A stretch of DNA of 64,000 bases from Isoperla grammatica. Its lineage: Eukaryota > Arthropoda > Insecta > Plecoptera > Perlodidae. Below the pieces are notes generated by a model. That model saw only the letters and a program-made list of their open reading frames with translations. It did no database searches and had not been told where the DNA came from. Both the position numbers and the translations under genes were made by a program. The stretch is taken from positions 19,298 to 83,297 of the forward strand of contig CAMDTW010000235.1 in the NCBI GenBank assembly GCA_945910005.1, in the 5' to 3' direction. Shown here in pieces: positions 24,965 through 37,312 of this stretch; position 1 is the first letter of the stretch, and each line of letters opens with the position of its first letter.

Positions 24965-26859
24965 ATGAAAATGCATAAATTAAGTGTTTTGGTCGTTTTT
25001 GGTTAAAATATGGATAAGATATAGAAATTGGCCGATTTCAGTCTATCTACCACAAACTTCCAGTTTTAAGAGGAATCTTGCATACGGCTGGGATTCCTAA
25101 GGGTTTCAACCAAATTGCACAAATCGTTGTTTAAGAGCGTTTCAGGCTCCAATAAGCACAATTTGTCCATTTCGTCACATTTCGATAACTTCTATAGAAG
25201 TTACACCCTCCGTTGAAAAATAAGAATTATATTTTGCATTCTTCAAGAGTATTATGAAAATGCATAAATTGAGTTTTTTTGTCGTTTTTGGTTAAAATAT
25301 AGATAAAATATAGAAATCGGCTGATTTCAGTCTATCTACCAAAAACTTCGAGTTTTAAGAGGAATCTGGCATACAGCTGGGATTCCTAAGTGTTTCAACC
25401 AAAGTTGACAAATCGTTGTTTTAGAGCGTTTCAGGCTCCAATAAGCACAATTTGTCCATTTCGTTACATTTCGATTACTTCTATAGAAGTTACACCCTCC
25501 GTTGAAAAATAAGAATTATAGGCTGCATTCTTCAAGAGTATAATGAAAATGCATAAATTGAGTTTTTTCGTCGTTTTTGGTTAAAATATGCATTAAAAAT
25601 AGAAATTGGCTGATTTCAGTCTATCTACCACAAACTTCCAGTTTTAAGAGGAATCTTGCATACGGCTGGGATTTTCTAAGGGTTTCAACCAAAGTTGACA
25701 AATCGTTGTTTTAGAGCGTTTCAGGCTCTAATAAGCACAATTTGTCTATTTCGTCACATTTCGATAACTACTTTAGAAGTTACACCAACCGTTGAAAAAT
25801 AATAATGTTAGTGTGCATTCTGAAAGAGTATTATGAAAATGCATAAATTGAGTTTTTTGGTCGTTTTTGGTTAAAATATGCATAAAATATAGAAATTGGC
25901 TGATTTTAGTCTATCTACCACAAACTTCCAGTTTTAAGAGGAATCTTGCATACGGCCGGGATTCCTAAGGGTTTCAACCAAAGTTGACAAATCGTTGTTT
26001 TAGAGCGTTTCAGGCTCAAATAAGCACAATTTGTCCATTTCGTCACATTTCGATAACTTCTATAGAAGTTACACCCTCCGTTGAAAAATAAGAATTATAG
26101 GCTGCATTCTTCAAGAGTATAATGAAAATGCATAAATTGAGTTTTTTCGTCGTTTTTGGTTAAAATATGCATAAAATATAGAAATTGGCTGATTTTAGTC
26201 TATCTACCACAAACTTTCAGTTTTAATAGGAATCTTGCATACGGCTGGGATTCCTAAGGGTTTCAACCAAAGTTGACAAATCGTTGTTTTAGAGCGTTTC
26301 AGGCTCCAATAAGCACAATTTGTCCATTTCGTCACATTTCGATAACTTCTATAGAAGTTACACCCTCCGTTGAAAAATAAGAATTATAGGCTGCATTCTT
26401 CAAGAGTATAATGAAAATGCATAAATTGAGTTTTTTCGTCGTTTTTGGTTAAAATATGCATAAAATATAGAAATTGGCTGATTTTAGTCTATCAACCACA
26501 AACTTTCAGTTTTAATAGGAATCTTGCATACGGCTGGGATTCCTAAGGGTTTCAACCAAAGTTGACAAATCGTTGTTTTAGAGCGTTTCAGGCTCCAATA
26601 AGCACAATTTGTCCATTTCGTCACATTTCGATAACTTCTATAGAAGTTACACCCTCCGTCGAAAAATAAGAATTATAGGTTGCATTCTTCAACAGCATAA
26701 TGAAAATGCATAAATTGAGTTTTTTCGTCGTTTTTGGTTAAAAAATGCATAAAAAATAGAAATTGGCTGATTTTAGTCTATCTACCATAAACTTCCAGTT
26801 TTAAGAGGAATCTTGCATACGGCTGGGATTCCTAAGGGTTTCAACCAAATTGCACAAAT

Positions 26860-27148
26860 CGTTGTTTTAGAGCGTTTCAGGCTCCAATAAGCACAATTTG
26901 TCCATTTCGTCACATTTCGATAACTTCTATAGAAGTTACACCCTCCGTTGAAAAATAAGAATTATATTTTGCATTCTTCAAGAGTATTATGAAAATGCAT
27001 AAATTGAGTTCTTTGGTCGTTTTTGGTTAAAATATGGATAAAATATAGAAATTGGCTGATTTCAGTCTATCTACCACAAACTTCCAGTTTTAAGAGGAAT
27101 CTTGCATACGGCTGGGATTCCTAAGGGTTTCAACCAAATTGCACAAAT
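26860..27148. repeat. Representative type C monomer (TATATTTTGC form)
   Basis: This 289-bp unit has ATTATATTTTGCATTC where type A has ATTATAGGCTGC or ATTATAGGTTGC, GTATTATG in place of GTATAATG, TTTGGTCG in place of TTTCGTCG, and ATATGGATAAAATATAG in place of ATATGCATAAAA. It usually ends with AACCAAATTGCACAAATCG rather than AAAGTTGACAAATCG. Type C is scattered from about 6.7 kb and becomes common from 25 kb onward, often as two C-like units in a row, for example 34.4-34.9, 35.5-36.0, 38.7-39.2, 44.5-45.0, 49.1-49.6, 56.3-56.8 and 60.7-61.2 kb. The copy shown also has a private C in GAGTTCTTTGG. Confidence 0.9.
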
Positions 27149-27437
27149 CGTTGTTTTAGAGCGTTTCAGGCTCCAATAAGCACAATTTGTCCATTTCGTC
27201 ACATTTCGATAACTTCTATAGAAGTTACACCCTCCGTTGAAAAATAAGAATTATATTTTGCATTCTTCAAGAGTATTATGAAAATGCATAAATTGAGTTT
27301 TTTGGTCGTTTTTGGTAAAAATATAGATAAAATATAGAAATCGGCTGATTTCAGTCTATCTACCACAAACTTCGAGTTTTAAGAGGAATCTGGCATACAG
27401 CTGGGATTCCTAAGTGTTTCAACCAAAGTTGACAAAT
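27149..27437. repeat. Representative type E monomer (GGCATACAGCTGGG form)
   Basis: The left half is C-like (TATATTTTGC). The right half has ATATAGATAAAATATAG, GAAATCGGCTG, ACTTCGAGTTTTAAGAGG, ATCTGGCATACAGCTGGG and CCTAAGTGTTTCAACC, giving several private changes in about 110 bp. Related units lie near 25.3, 36.0, 36.9, 40.4, 45.0, 49.6, 51.1, 56.8 and 61.2 kb. Earlier relatives near 9.5 and 13.8 kb share CATACAGCTGGG and CTTCGAG but keep CTTGC instead of CTGGC. Near 19.3 and 30.3 kb only the CATACAGCTGGG and AAGTGTTTC marks are present. Confidence 0.87.
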
Positions 27438-27500
27438 CGTTCTTTTAGAGCGTTTCAGGCTCCAATAAGCACAATTTGTCCATTTCGTCACATTTCGATA

Positions 27501-30500
27501 ACTTCTATAGAAGTTACACCCTCCGTTGAAAAATAAGAATTATAGGCTGCATTCTTCAAGAGTATAATGAAAATGCATAAATTAAGTTTTTTCGTCGTTT
27601 TTGGTTAAAATATGCAAAAAATATAGAAATTGGCTGATTTTAGTCTATCTACCACAAACTTCCAGTTTTGAGAGGAATCTTGCATACGGCTGGGATTCCT
27701 AAGGGTTTCAACCAAATTGCACAAATCGTTGTTTTAGAGCGATTCAGGCTCCAATAAGCACAATTTATCCATTTCGTCACATTTCGATAACTTCTATAGA
27801 AGTTACACCCTCCGTTGAAAAATAAGAATTATATTTTGCATTCTTCAAGAGTATTATGAAAATGCATAAATTGAGTTTTTTGGTCGTTTTTGGTTAAAAT
27901 ATGGATAAAATATAGAAATTGGCTGATTTCAGTCTATCTACCACAAACTTCCAGTTTTAAGAGGAATCTTGCATACGGCTGGGATTCCTAAGGGTTTTAA
28001 CCAAATTGCACAAATCGTTGTTTTAGAGCGTTTCAGGCTCAAATAAGCACAATTTGTCCATTTCGTCACATTTCGATAACTTCTATAGAAGTTACACCCT
28101 CCGTTGAAAAATAAGAATTATATTTTGCATTCTTCAAGAGTATTATGAAAATGCATAAATTGAGTTTTTTGGTCGTTTTTGGTTAAAATATAGATAAAAT
28201 ATAGAAATCGGCTGATTTCAGTCTATCTACCACAAACTTCCAGTTTTAAGAGGAATCTTGCATACGGCCGGGATTCCTAAGGGTTTCAACCAAAGTTGAC
28301 AACTCGTTGTTTTAGAGCGTTTCAGGCTCCAATAAGCACAATTTGTCCATTTCGTCACATTGCGATAACTACTTTAGAAGTTACACCAACCGTTGAAAAA
28401 TAATAATGTTAGTGTGCATTCTGAAAGAGTATTATGAAAATGCATAAATTGAGTTTTTTGGTCGTTTTTGGATAAAATATGCATAAAATATAGAAATTGG
28501 CTGATTTAAGTCTATCTACCACAAACTTCCAGTTTTAAGAGGAATCTTGCATACGGCCGGGATTCCTAAGGGTTTCAACCAAAGTTGACAAATCGTTGTT
28601 TTAGAGCGTTTCAGGCTCAAATAAGCACAATTTGTCCATTTCGTCACATTTCGATAACTTCTATAGAAGTTACACCCTCCGTTGAAAAATAAAAATTATA
28701 TGCTGCATTCTTCAAGAGTATAATGAAAATGCATAAATTGAGTTTTTTCGTCGTTTTTGGTTAAAATATGCATAAAATATAGAATTGGCTGATTTCAGTC
28801 TATCTACCACAAACTTCCAGTTTTAAGAGGAATCTTGCATACGGCCGGGATTCCTTAGGGTTTCAACCAATGTTGACAAATCGTTGTTTTAGAGCGTTTC
28901 AGGCTCCAATAAGCACAATTTGTCCATTTCTTTACATTTCGATAACTTCTATAGAAGTTACACCCTCCGTCGAAATATAAGAATTATAGGTTGCATTCTT
29001 CAAGAGTATAATGAAAATGCATAAATTGAGTTTTTTCGTCGTTTTTGGTTAAAATATGCATAAAAAATAGAAATTGGCTGATTTCAGTCTATCTACCACA
29101 AACTTCCAGTTTTAAGAGGAATCTTGCATACGGCCGGGATTCCTAAGGGTTTCAACCAAAGTTGACAACTCGTTGTTTTAGAGCGTTTCAGGCTCCAATA
29201 AGCACAATTTGTCCATTTCGTCACATTTCGATAACTTCTATAGAAGTTACACCCTCCGTTGAAAAATAAGAATTATAGGCTGCATTCTTCAAGAGTATAA
29301 TGAAAATGCATAAATTGAGTTTTTTCGTCGTTTTTGGTTAAAATTTGCATAAAATATAGAAATTGGCTGATTTTAGTCTATCTACCACAAACTTCCAGTT
29401 TTAAGAGGAATCTTGCATACGGCTGGGATTCCTAAGGGTTTCAACCAAATTGCACAAATCGTTGTTTTAGAGCGTTTCAGGCTCCAAAAAGCACAATTTG
29501 TCCATTTCGTCACATTTCGATAACTTCTATAGAAGTTACACCCTCCGTCGAAAAATAAGAATTATAGGTTGCATTCTTCAAGAGTATAATGAAAATGCAT
29601 AAATTGAGTTTTTTCGTCGTTTTTGGATAAAATATGCATAAAAAATAGAAATTGGCTGATTTCAGTCTATCTAGCACAAACTTCCAGTTTTAAGAGGAAT
29701 CTTGCATACGGCCGGGATTCCTAAGGGTTTCAACCAAAGTTGACAAATCGTTGTTTTAGAGCGTTTCAGGCTTTAATAAGCATAAATTGTCCATTTCGTC
29801 ACATTTCGATAACTTCTATAGAAGTTACACCCTCCGTTGAAAAATAAGAATTATAGGCTGCATTCTTCAAGAGTATAATAAAAATGCATAAATTGAGTTT
29901 TTTCGTCGTTTTTGGTTAAAATATGCATAAAATATAGAAATTGGCTGATTTTAGTCTATCTACCACAAACTTCCAGTTTTAAGAGGAATCTTGCATACGG
30001 CCGGGATTCCTAAGGGTTTCAACCAAAGTTGACAAATCGTTGTTTTAGAGCGTTTCAGGCTCCAATAAGCAAAATTTGTCCATTTCGTCACATTTCGATA
30101 ACTTCTATAGAAGTTACACCCTCCGTCGAAAAATAAGAATTATAGGTTGCATTCTTCAAGAGTATAATGAAAATGCATAAATTGAGTTTTTTCGTCGTTT
30201 TTGGTTAAAATATGGATAAAAAATAGAAATTGGCTGATTTCAGTCTATCTACCACAAACTTCCAGTTTTAAGAGGAATCTTGCATACAGCTGGGATTCCT
30301 AAGTGTTTCAACCAAAGTTGACAAATCGTTTTTTTAGAGCGTTTCAGGCTCCAATAAGCACAATTTGTCCATTTCGTCACATTTCGATAACTACTTTAGA
30401 AGTTACACCAACCGTTGAAAAATAATAATGTTAGTGTGCATTCTGAAAGAGTATTATTAAAATGCATAAATTGAGTTTTTTGGTTGTTTTTGGTTAAAAT

Positions 30501-33177
30501 ATGCATAAAATATAGAAATTGGCTGATTTTAGTCTATCTACCACAAACTTCCAGTTTTAAGAGGAATCTTGCATACGGCCGGGATTCCTAAGGGTTTCAA
30601 CCAAAGTTGACAAATCGTTGTTTTAGAGCGTTTCAGGCTCCAATAAGCACAATTTGTCCATTTCGTTACATTTCGATTAATTCTATAGAAGTTACACCCT
30701 CCGTTGAAAAATAAGAATTATAGGCTGCATTCTTCAAGAGTATAATGAAAATGCATAAATTGAGTTTTTTCGTCGTTTTTGGTTAAAATATGCATAAAAA
30801 ATAGAAATTGGCTGATTTCAGTCTATCTACCACAAACTTCCAGTTTTAAGAGGAATCTTGCATACGGCCGGGATTCCTAAGGGTTTCAACCAAAGTTGAC
30901 AAATCGTTGTTTTAGAGCGTTTCAGGCTCCAATAAGCACAATTTGTCCATTTCGTCACATTTAGATAACTTCTATAGAAGTTACACCCTCCGTTGAAAAA
31001 TAAAAATTATAGGCTGCATTCTTCAAGAGTATAATGAAAATGCATAAATTGAGTTTTTTCGTCGTTTTTGGTTAAAATATGCATAAAATATAGAAATTGG
31101 CTGATTTCTGTCTATCTACCACAAACTTCCAGTTTTAAGAGGAATCTTGCATACGGCTGGGATTCCTAAGGGTTTCAACCATATTGCACAAATCGTTGTT
31201 TTAGAGCGTTTCAGGCTCCAATAAGCACAATTTGTCCATTTCGTCACATTTCGATAACTTCTATAGAAGTTACACCCTCCGTCGAAAAATAAGAATTATA
31301 GGTTGCATTCTTCAAGAGTATAATGAAAATGCATAAATTGAGTTTTTTCGTCGTTTTTGGTTAAAATATGCATAAAAAATAGAAATTGGCTGATTTCAGT
31401 CTATCTACCACAAACTTCCAGTTTTAAGAGGAATCTTGCATACGGCCGGGATTCCTAAGGGTTTCAACCAAAGTTGACAAATCGTTGTTTTAGAGCGTTT
31501 TATTCTCCAATAAGCACAATTTGTCCATTTCGTCACATTTCGATAACTTCTATAGAAGTTACACCCTCCGTTGAAAAATAAAAATTATAGGCTGCATTCT
31601 TCAAGAGTATAATGAAAATGCATAAATTGAGTTTTTTCGTCGTTTTTGGTTAAAATATGCATAAAATATAGAAATTGGCTGATTTCAGTCTATCTACCAC
31701 AAACTTCCAGTTTTAAGAGGAATCTTGCATACGGCCGGGATTCCTAAGGGTTTCAACCAATGTTGACAAATCGTTGTTTTAGAGCGTTCAGGCTCCAATA
31801 AGCACAATTTGTCCATTTCTTTACATTTCGATAACTTCTATAGAAGTTACACCAACCGTTGAAAAATAATAATGTTAGTGTGCATTCTGAAAGAGTGTTA
31901 TGAAAATGCATAAATTGAGTTTTTTGGTAGTTTTTGGTTAAAATATGCATAAAATATAGAAATTGGCTGATTTTAGTCTATCTACCACAAACTTCCAGTT
32001 TTAAGAGGAATCTTGCAAACGGCCGGGATTCCTAAGGGTTTCAACCAAAGTTGATAAATCGTTGTTTTAGAGCGTTTCAGGCTCAAATAAGCACAATTTG
32101 TCCATTTCGTCACATTTCGATAACTTCTATAGAAGTTACACCCTCCGTTGAAAAATAAAAATTATAGGCTGCATTCTTCAAGAGTATAATGAAAATGCAT
32201 AAATTGAGTTTTTTCGTCGTTTTTGGTTAAAATATGCATAAAATATAGAATTGGCTGATTTCAGTCTATCTACCACAAACTTCCAGTTTTAAGAGGAATC
32301 TTGCATACGGCCGGGATTCCTAAGGGTTTCAACCAATGTTGACAAATCGTTGTTTTAGAGCGTTCAGGCTCCAATAAGCACAATTTGTCCATTTCTTTAC
32401 ATTTCGATAACTTCTATAGAAGTTACACCCTCCGTCGAAAAATAAGAATTATAGGTTGCATTCTTCAATAGTATAATGAAAATGCATAAATTGAGTTTTT
32501 TCGTCGTCTTTGGTTAAAATATGCATAAAAAATAGAAATTGGCTGATTTCAGTCTATCTACCACAAACTTCCAGTTTTAAGAGGAATCTTGCATACGGCC
32601 GGGATTCCTAAGGGTTTCAACCAAAGTTGACAAATCGTTGTTTTAGAGCGTTTCAGGCTCCAATAAGCACAAATTGTCTATTTCGTCACATTTCGATAAC
32701 TTCTATAGAAGTTACACCCTCCGTTGAAAAATAAAAATTATAGGCTGCATTCTTCAAGAGTATAATGAAAATGCATAAATTGAGTTTTTTCGTCGTTTTT
32801 GGTTTAAATATGCATAAAATATAGATATTGGCTGATTTCAGTCTATCTACCACAAACTTCCAGTTTTAAGAGGAATCTTGCATACGGCTGGGATTCCTAA
32901 GGGTTTCAACCAAAGTTGACAAATCGTTGTTTTAGAGCGTTTCAGGCTCCAATAAGCACAATTTGTCCATTTCGTCACATTTCGATAACTACTTTAGAAG
33001 TTACACCAACCGTTGAAAAATAATAATGTTAGTGTGCATTCTGAAAGAGTATTATGAAAATGCATAAATTGAGTTTTTTGGTCGTTTTTGGTTAAAATAT
33101 GCATAAAATATAGAAATTGGCTGATTTTAGTCTATCTACCACAAACTTCCAGTTTTAAGAGGAATCTTGCATACGGC
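27501..33177. repeat. Copy of 15952-22202, lacking two monomers
   Basis: Marks from 15.95-18.1 kb recur here at a shift of 11549 bp: CAGTTTTGAGAGG at about 16115 and 27664, GAGCGATTCAGG, TTGCGATAAC at 16811 and 28360, and GATTCCTTAGGG. After CTAGCAC (29671) the shift drops to about 10975. Marks from 18.8-22.2 kb then follow: GGCTTTAATAAGC at 18796 and 29770, GCGTTCAGGCTC, TATGAAAATG with GAGTGTTATG, and GATATTGGCTG. The 575-bp change in shift equals two monomers (one D and one B at 18.2-18.77 kb). The copies differ at scattered bases, more than the copies of the 2597-bp duplication do. Confidence 0.87.
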
Positions 33178-36112
33178 CGGGATTCCTAAGGGTTTCAACC
33201 AAAGTTGACAAATCGTTGTTTTAGAGCGTTTCAGGCTCAAATAAGCACAATTTGTCCATTTCGTCACATTTCGATAACTTCCATAGAAGTTACACCCTCC
33301 GTTGAAAAATAAGAATTATAGGCTGCATTCTTCAAGAGTATAATGAAAATGCATAAATTGAGTTTTTTCGTCGTTTTTGGTTAAAATATGCATAAAATAT
33401 AGATTTGGCTGATTTCAGTCTATCTACCACAAACTTCCAGTTTAAAGAGGAATCTTGCATACGGCCGGGATTCCTAAGGGTTTCAACCAAAGTTGACAAA
33501 TCGTTGTTTTAGAGCGTTTCAGTCTCCAATAAGCACAATTTGTCCATTTCTTTACATTTCGATAACTTCTATAGAAGTTACACCCTCCGTCGAAAAATAA
33601 GAATTATAGGTTGCATTCTTCAAGAGTATAATGAAAATGCATAAATTAAGTTTTTTCGTCGTTTTTGGTTAAAATATGCATAAAAAATAGAAATTGGCTG
33701 ATTTCAGTCTATCTACCACAAACTTCCAGTTTTAAGAGGAATCATGCATACGGCCGGGATTCCTAAGGGTTTCAACCAAAGTTGACAAATCGTTGTTTTA
33801 GAGCGTTTCAGGCTCCAATAAGAACAATTTGTCCATTTCGTCACATTTCGATAACTTCTATAGAAGTTACACCCTCCGTCGAAAAATAAGAATTATAGGT
33901 TGCATTCTTCAAGAGTATAATGAAAATGCATAAATTGAGTTTTTTCGTCGTTTTTGGTTAAAATATGCATAAAAAATAGAAATTGGCTGATTTCAGTCTA
34001 TCTACCACAAACTTCCAGTTTTAAGAGGAATCTTGCATACGGCCGGGATTCCTAAGGGTTTCAACCAAAGTTGACAAATCGTTGTTTTAGAGCGTTTCAG
34101 GCTCCAATAAGCACAAATTGTCTATTTCGTCACATTTCGATAACTTCTATAGAAGTTACACCCTCCGTTGAAAAATAAGAATTATAGGCTGCATTCTTCA
34201 AGAGTATAATAAAAATGCATAAATTGAGTTTTTTCGTCGTTTTTGGTTAAAATATGCATAAAATATAGAAATTGGCTGATTTTAGTCTATCTACCACAAA
34301 CTTCCAGTTTTAAGAGGAATCTTGCATACGGCTGGGATTCCTAAGGGTTTCAACCAAATTGCACAAATCGTTGTTTTAGAGCGTTTCAGGCTCCAATAAG
34401 CACAATTTGTCCATTTCGTCACATTTCGATAACTTCTATAGAAGTTACACCCTCCGTTGAAAAATAAGAATTATATTTTGCATTCTTCAAGAGTATTATG
34501 AAAATGCATAAATTGAGTGTTTTGGTCGTTTTTGGTTAAAATATGGATAAAATATAGAAATTGGCTGATTTCAGTCTATCTACCACAAACTTCCAGTTTT
34601 AAGAGGAATCTTGCATACGGCTGGGATTCCTAAGGGTTTCAACCAAATTGCACAAATCGTTGTTTTAGAGCGTTTCAGGCTCCAATAAGCACAATTTGTC
34701 CATTTCGTCACATTTCGATAACTTCTATAGAAGTTACACCCTCCGTTGAAAAATAAGAATTATATTTTGCATTCTTCAAGAGTATTATGAAAATGCATAA
34801 ATTGAGTTTTTTTGTCGTTTTTGGTTAAAATATGCATAAAATATAGAAATTGGCTGATTTTAGTCTATCTACCACAAACTTTCAGTTTTAATAGGAATCT
34901 TGCATACGGCTGGGATTCCTAAGGGTTTCAACCAAAGTTGACAAATCGTTGTTTTAGAGCGTTTCAGGCTCCAATAAGCACAATTTGTCCATTTCGTCAC
35001 ATTTCGATAACTTCTATAGAAGTTACACCCTCCGTCGAAAAATAAGAATTATAGGTTGCATTCTTAAACAGTATAATGAAAATGCATAAATTGAGTTTTT
35101 TCGTCGTTTTTGGTTAAAAAATGCATAAAAAATAGAAATTGGCTGATTTCAGTCTATCTACCACAAACTTCCAGTTTTAAGAGGAATCTTGCATACGGCC
35201 GGGATTCCTAAGGGTTTCAACCAAAGTTGACAAATCGTTGTTTTAGAGCGTTTCAGGCTCCAATAAGCACAAATTGTCCATTTCGTCACATTTCGATAAC
35301 TTCTATAGAAGTTACACCCTCCGTTGAAAAATAAGAATTATAGGCTGCATTCTTCAAGAGTATAATAAAAATGCATAAATTGATTTTTTTCGTCGTTTTT
35401 GGTTAAAATATGCATAAAATATAGAAATTGGCTGATTTTAGTCTATCTACCATAAACTTCCAGTTTTAAGAGGAATCTTGCATACGGCTGGGATTCCTAA
35501 GGGTTTCAACCAAATTGCACAAATCGTTGTTTTAGAGCGTTTCAGGCTCCAATAAGCACAATTTGTCCATTTCGTCACATTTCGATAACTTCTATAGAAG
35601 TTACACCCTCCGTTGAAAAATAAGAATTATATTTTGCATTCTTCAAGAGTATTATGAAAATGCATAAATTGAGTTTTTTGGTCGTTTTTGGTTAAAATAT
35701 GGATAAAATATAGAAATTGGCTGATTTCAGTCTATCTACCACAAACTTCCAGTTTTAAGAGGAATCTTGCATACGGCTGGGATTCCTAAGGGTTTCAACC
35801 AAATTGCACAAATCGTTGTTTTAGAGCGTTTCAGGCTCCAATAAGCACAATTTGTCCATTTCGTCACATTTCGATAACTTCTATAGAAGTTACACCCTCC
35901 GTTGAAAAATAAGAATTATATTTTGCATTCTTCAAGAGTATTATGAAAATGCATAAATTGAGTTTTTTGGTCGTTTTTGGTTAAAATATAGATAAAATAT
36001 AGAAATCGGCTGATTTCAGTCTATCTACCACAAACTTCGAGTTTTAAGAGGAATCTGGCATACAGCTGGGATTCCTAAGTGTTTCCACCAAAGTTGACAA
36101 ATCGTTGTTTTA
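32979..36112. repeat. 15-monomer-spaced block, first copy
   Basis: This 3.1-kb block matches 37313-40446 at a shift of 4334 bp. Shared rare marks include CAGTTTAAAGAGG (33441 and 37775), CAGTCTCC, AAATTAAGTTTTTT, GAATCATGCATACGG, AATAAGAACAATTTG, GAGTGTTTTGG, TGTTTTTTTGTCG-like tracts and TTGATTTTTTTCG (35380 and 39714). Some differences are seen, such as CTTCCATAG here at about 33280. The 1.2 kb between the copies (36113-37312) is not part of the pair and carries E-type and unusual units (CGATACGTTC near 36450, GCATAAGTGTAG near 36530). Confidence 0.87.
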
Positions 36113-37312
36113 AAGCGTTTTAGGCTCCAATAAGCACAATTTGTCCATTTCGTCACATTTCGATAACTTCTATAGAAGTTACACCCTCCGTTGAAAAATA
36201 AGAATTATAGGCTGCATTCTTCAAGAGTATAATGAAAATGCATAAATTGAATTTTTTCGTCGTTTTTGGTTAAAATTTGCATAAAATATAGAAATTGGCT
36301 GATTTTAGTCTATCTACCACAAACTTCCAGTTTTAAGAGGAATCTTGCATACGGCTGGGATTCCTAAGGGTTTCAACCAAATTGCAAAAATCGTTGTTTT
36401 AGAGCGTTTCAGGCTCCAAAAAGCACAATTTGTACATTTCGTCACATTTCGATACGTTCTATAGAAGTTACACCCTCCGTCGAAAAATAAGAATTATAGG
36501 TTGCATTCTTCAAGAGTATAATGAAAATGCATAAGTGTAGTTTTTTCGTCGTTTTTGGTTAAAATATGCATAAAAAATAGAAATTGGCTGATTTCAGTCT
36601 ATCTACCACAAACTTCCAGTTTTAAGAGGAATCTTGCATACGGCCGGGATTCCTAAGGGTTTCAACCAAAGTTGACAAATCGTTGTTTTAGAGCGTTTCA
36701 GGCTCCAATAAGCACAATTTGTCCATTTCGTCACATTTCGATAACTTCTATAGAAGTTACACCCTCCGTTGAAAAATAAGAATTATATTTTGCATTCTTC
36801 AAGAGTATTATGAAAATGCATAAATTGAGTTTTTTGGTCGTTTTTGGTTAAAATATAGATAAAATATAGAAATCGGCTGATTTCAGTCTATCTACCACAA
36901 ACTTCGAGTTTAAAGAGGAATCTGGCATACAGCTGGGATTCCTAAGTGTTTCAACCAAAGTTGACAAATCGTTGTTTTAGAGCGTTTCAGGCTCCAATAA
37001 GCACAATTTGTCCATTTCGTTACATTTCGATTACTTCTATAGAAGTTACACCCTCCGTTGAAAAATAAGAATTATAGGCTGCATTCTTCAAGAGTATAAT
37101 GAAAATGCATAAATTGAGTTTTTTCGTCGTTTTTGGTTAAAATATGCATAAAAAATAGAAATTGGCTGATTTCAGTCTATCTACCACAAACTTCCAGTTT
37201 TAAGAGGAATCTTGCATACGGCTGGGATTCCTAAGGGTTTCAACCAAAGTTGACAAATCGTTGTTTTAGAGCGTTTCAGGCTCTAATAAGCACAATTTGT
37301 CTATTTCGTCAC

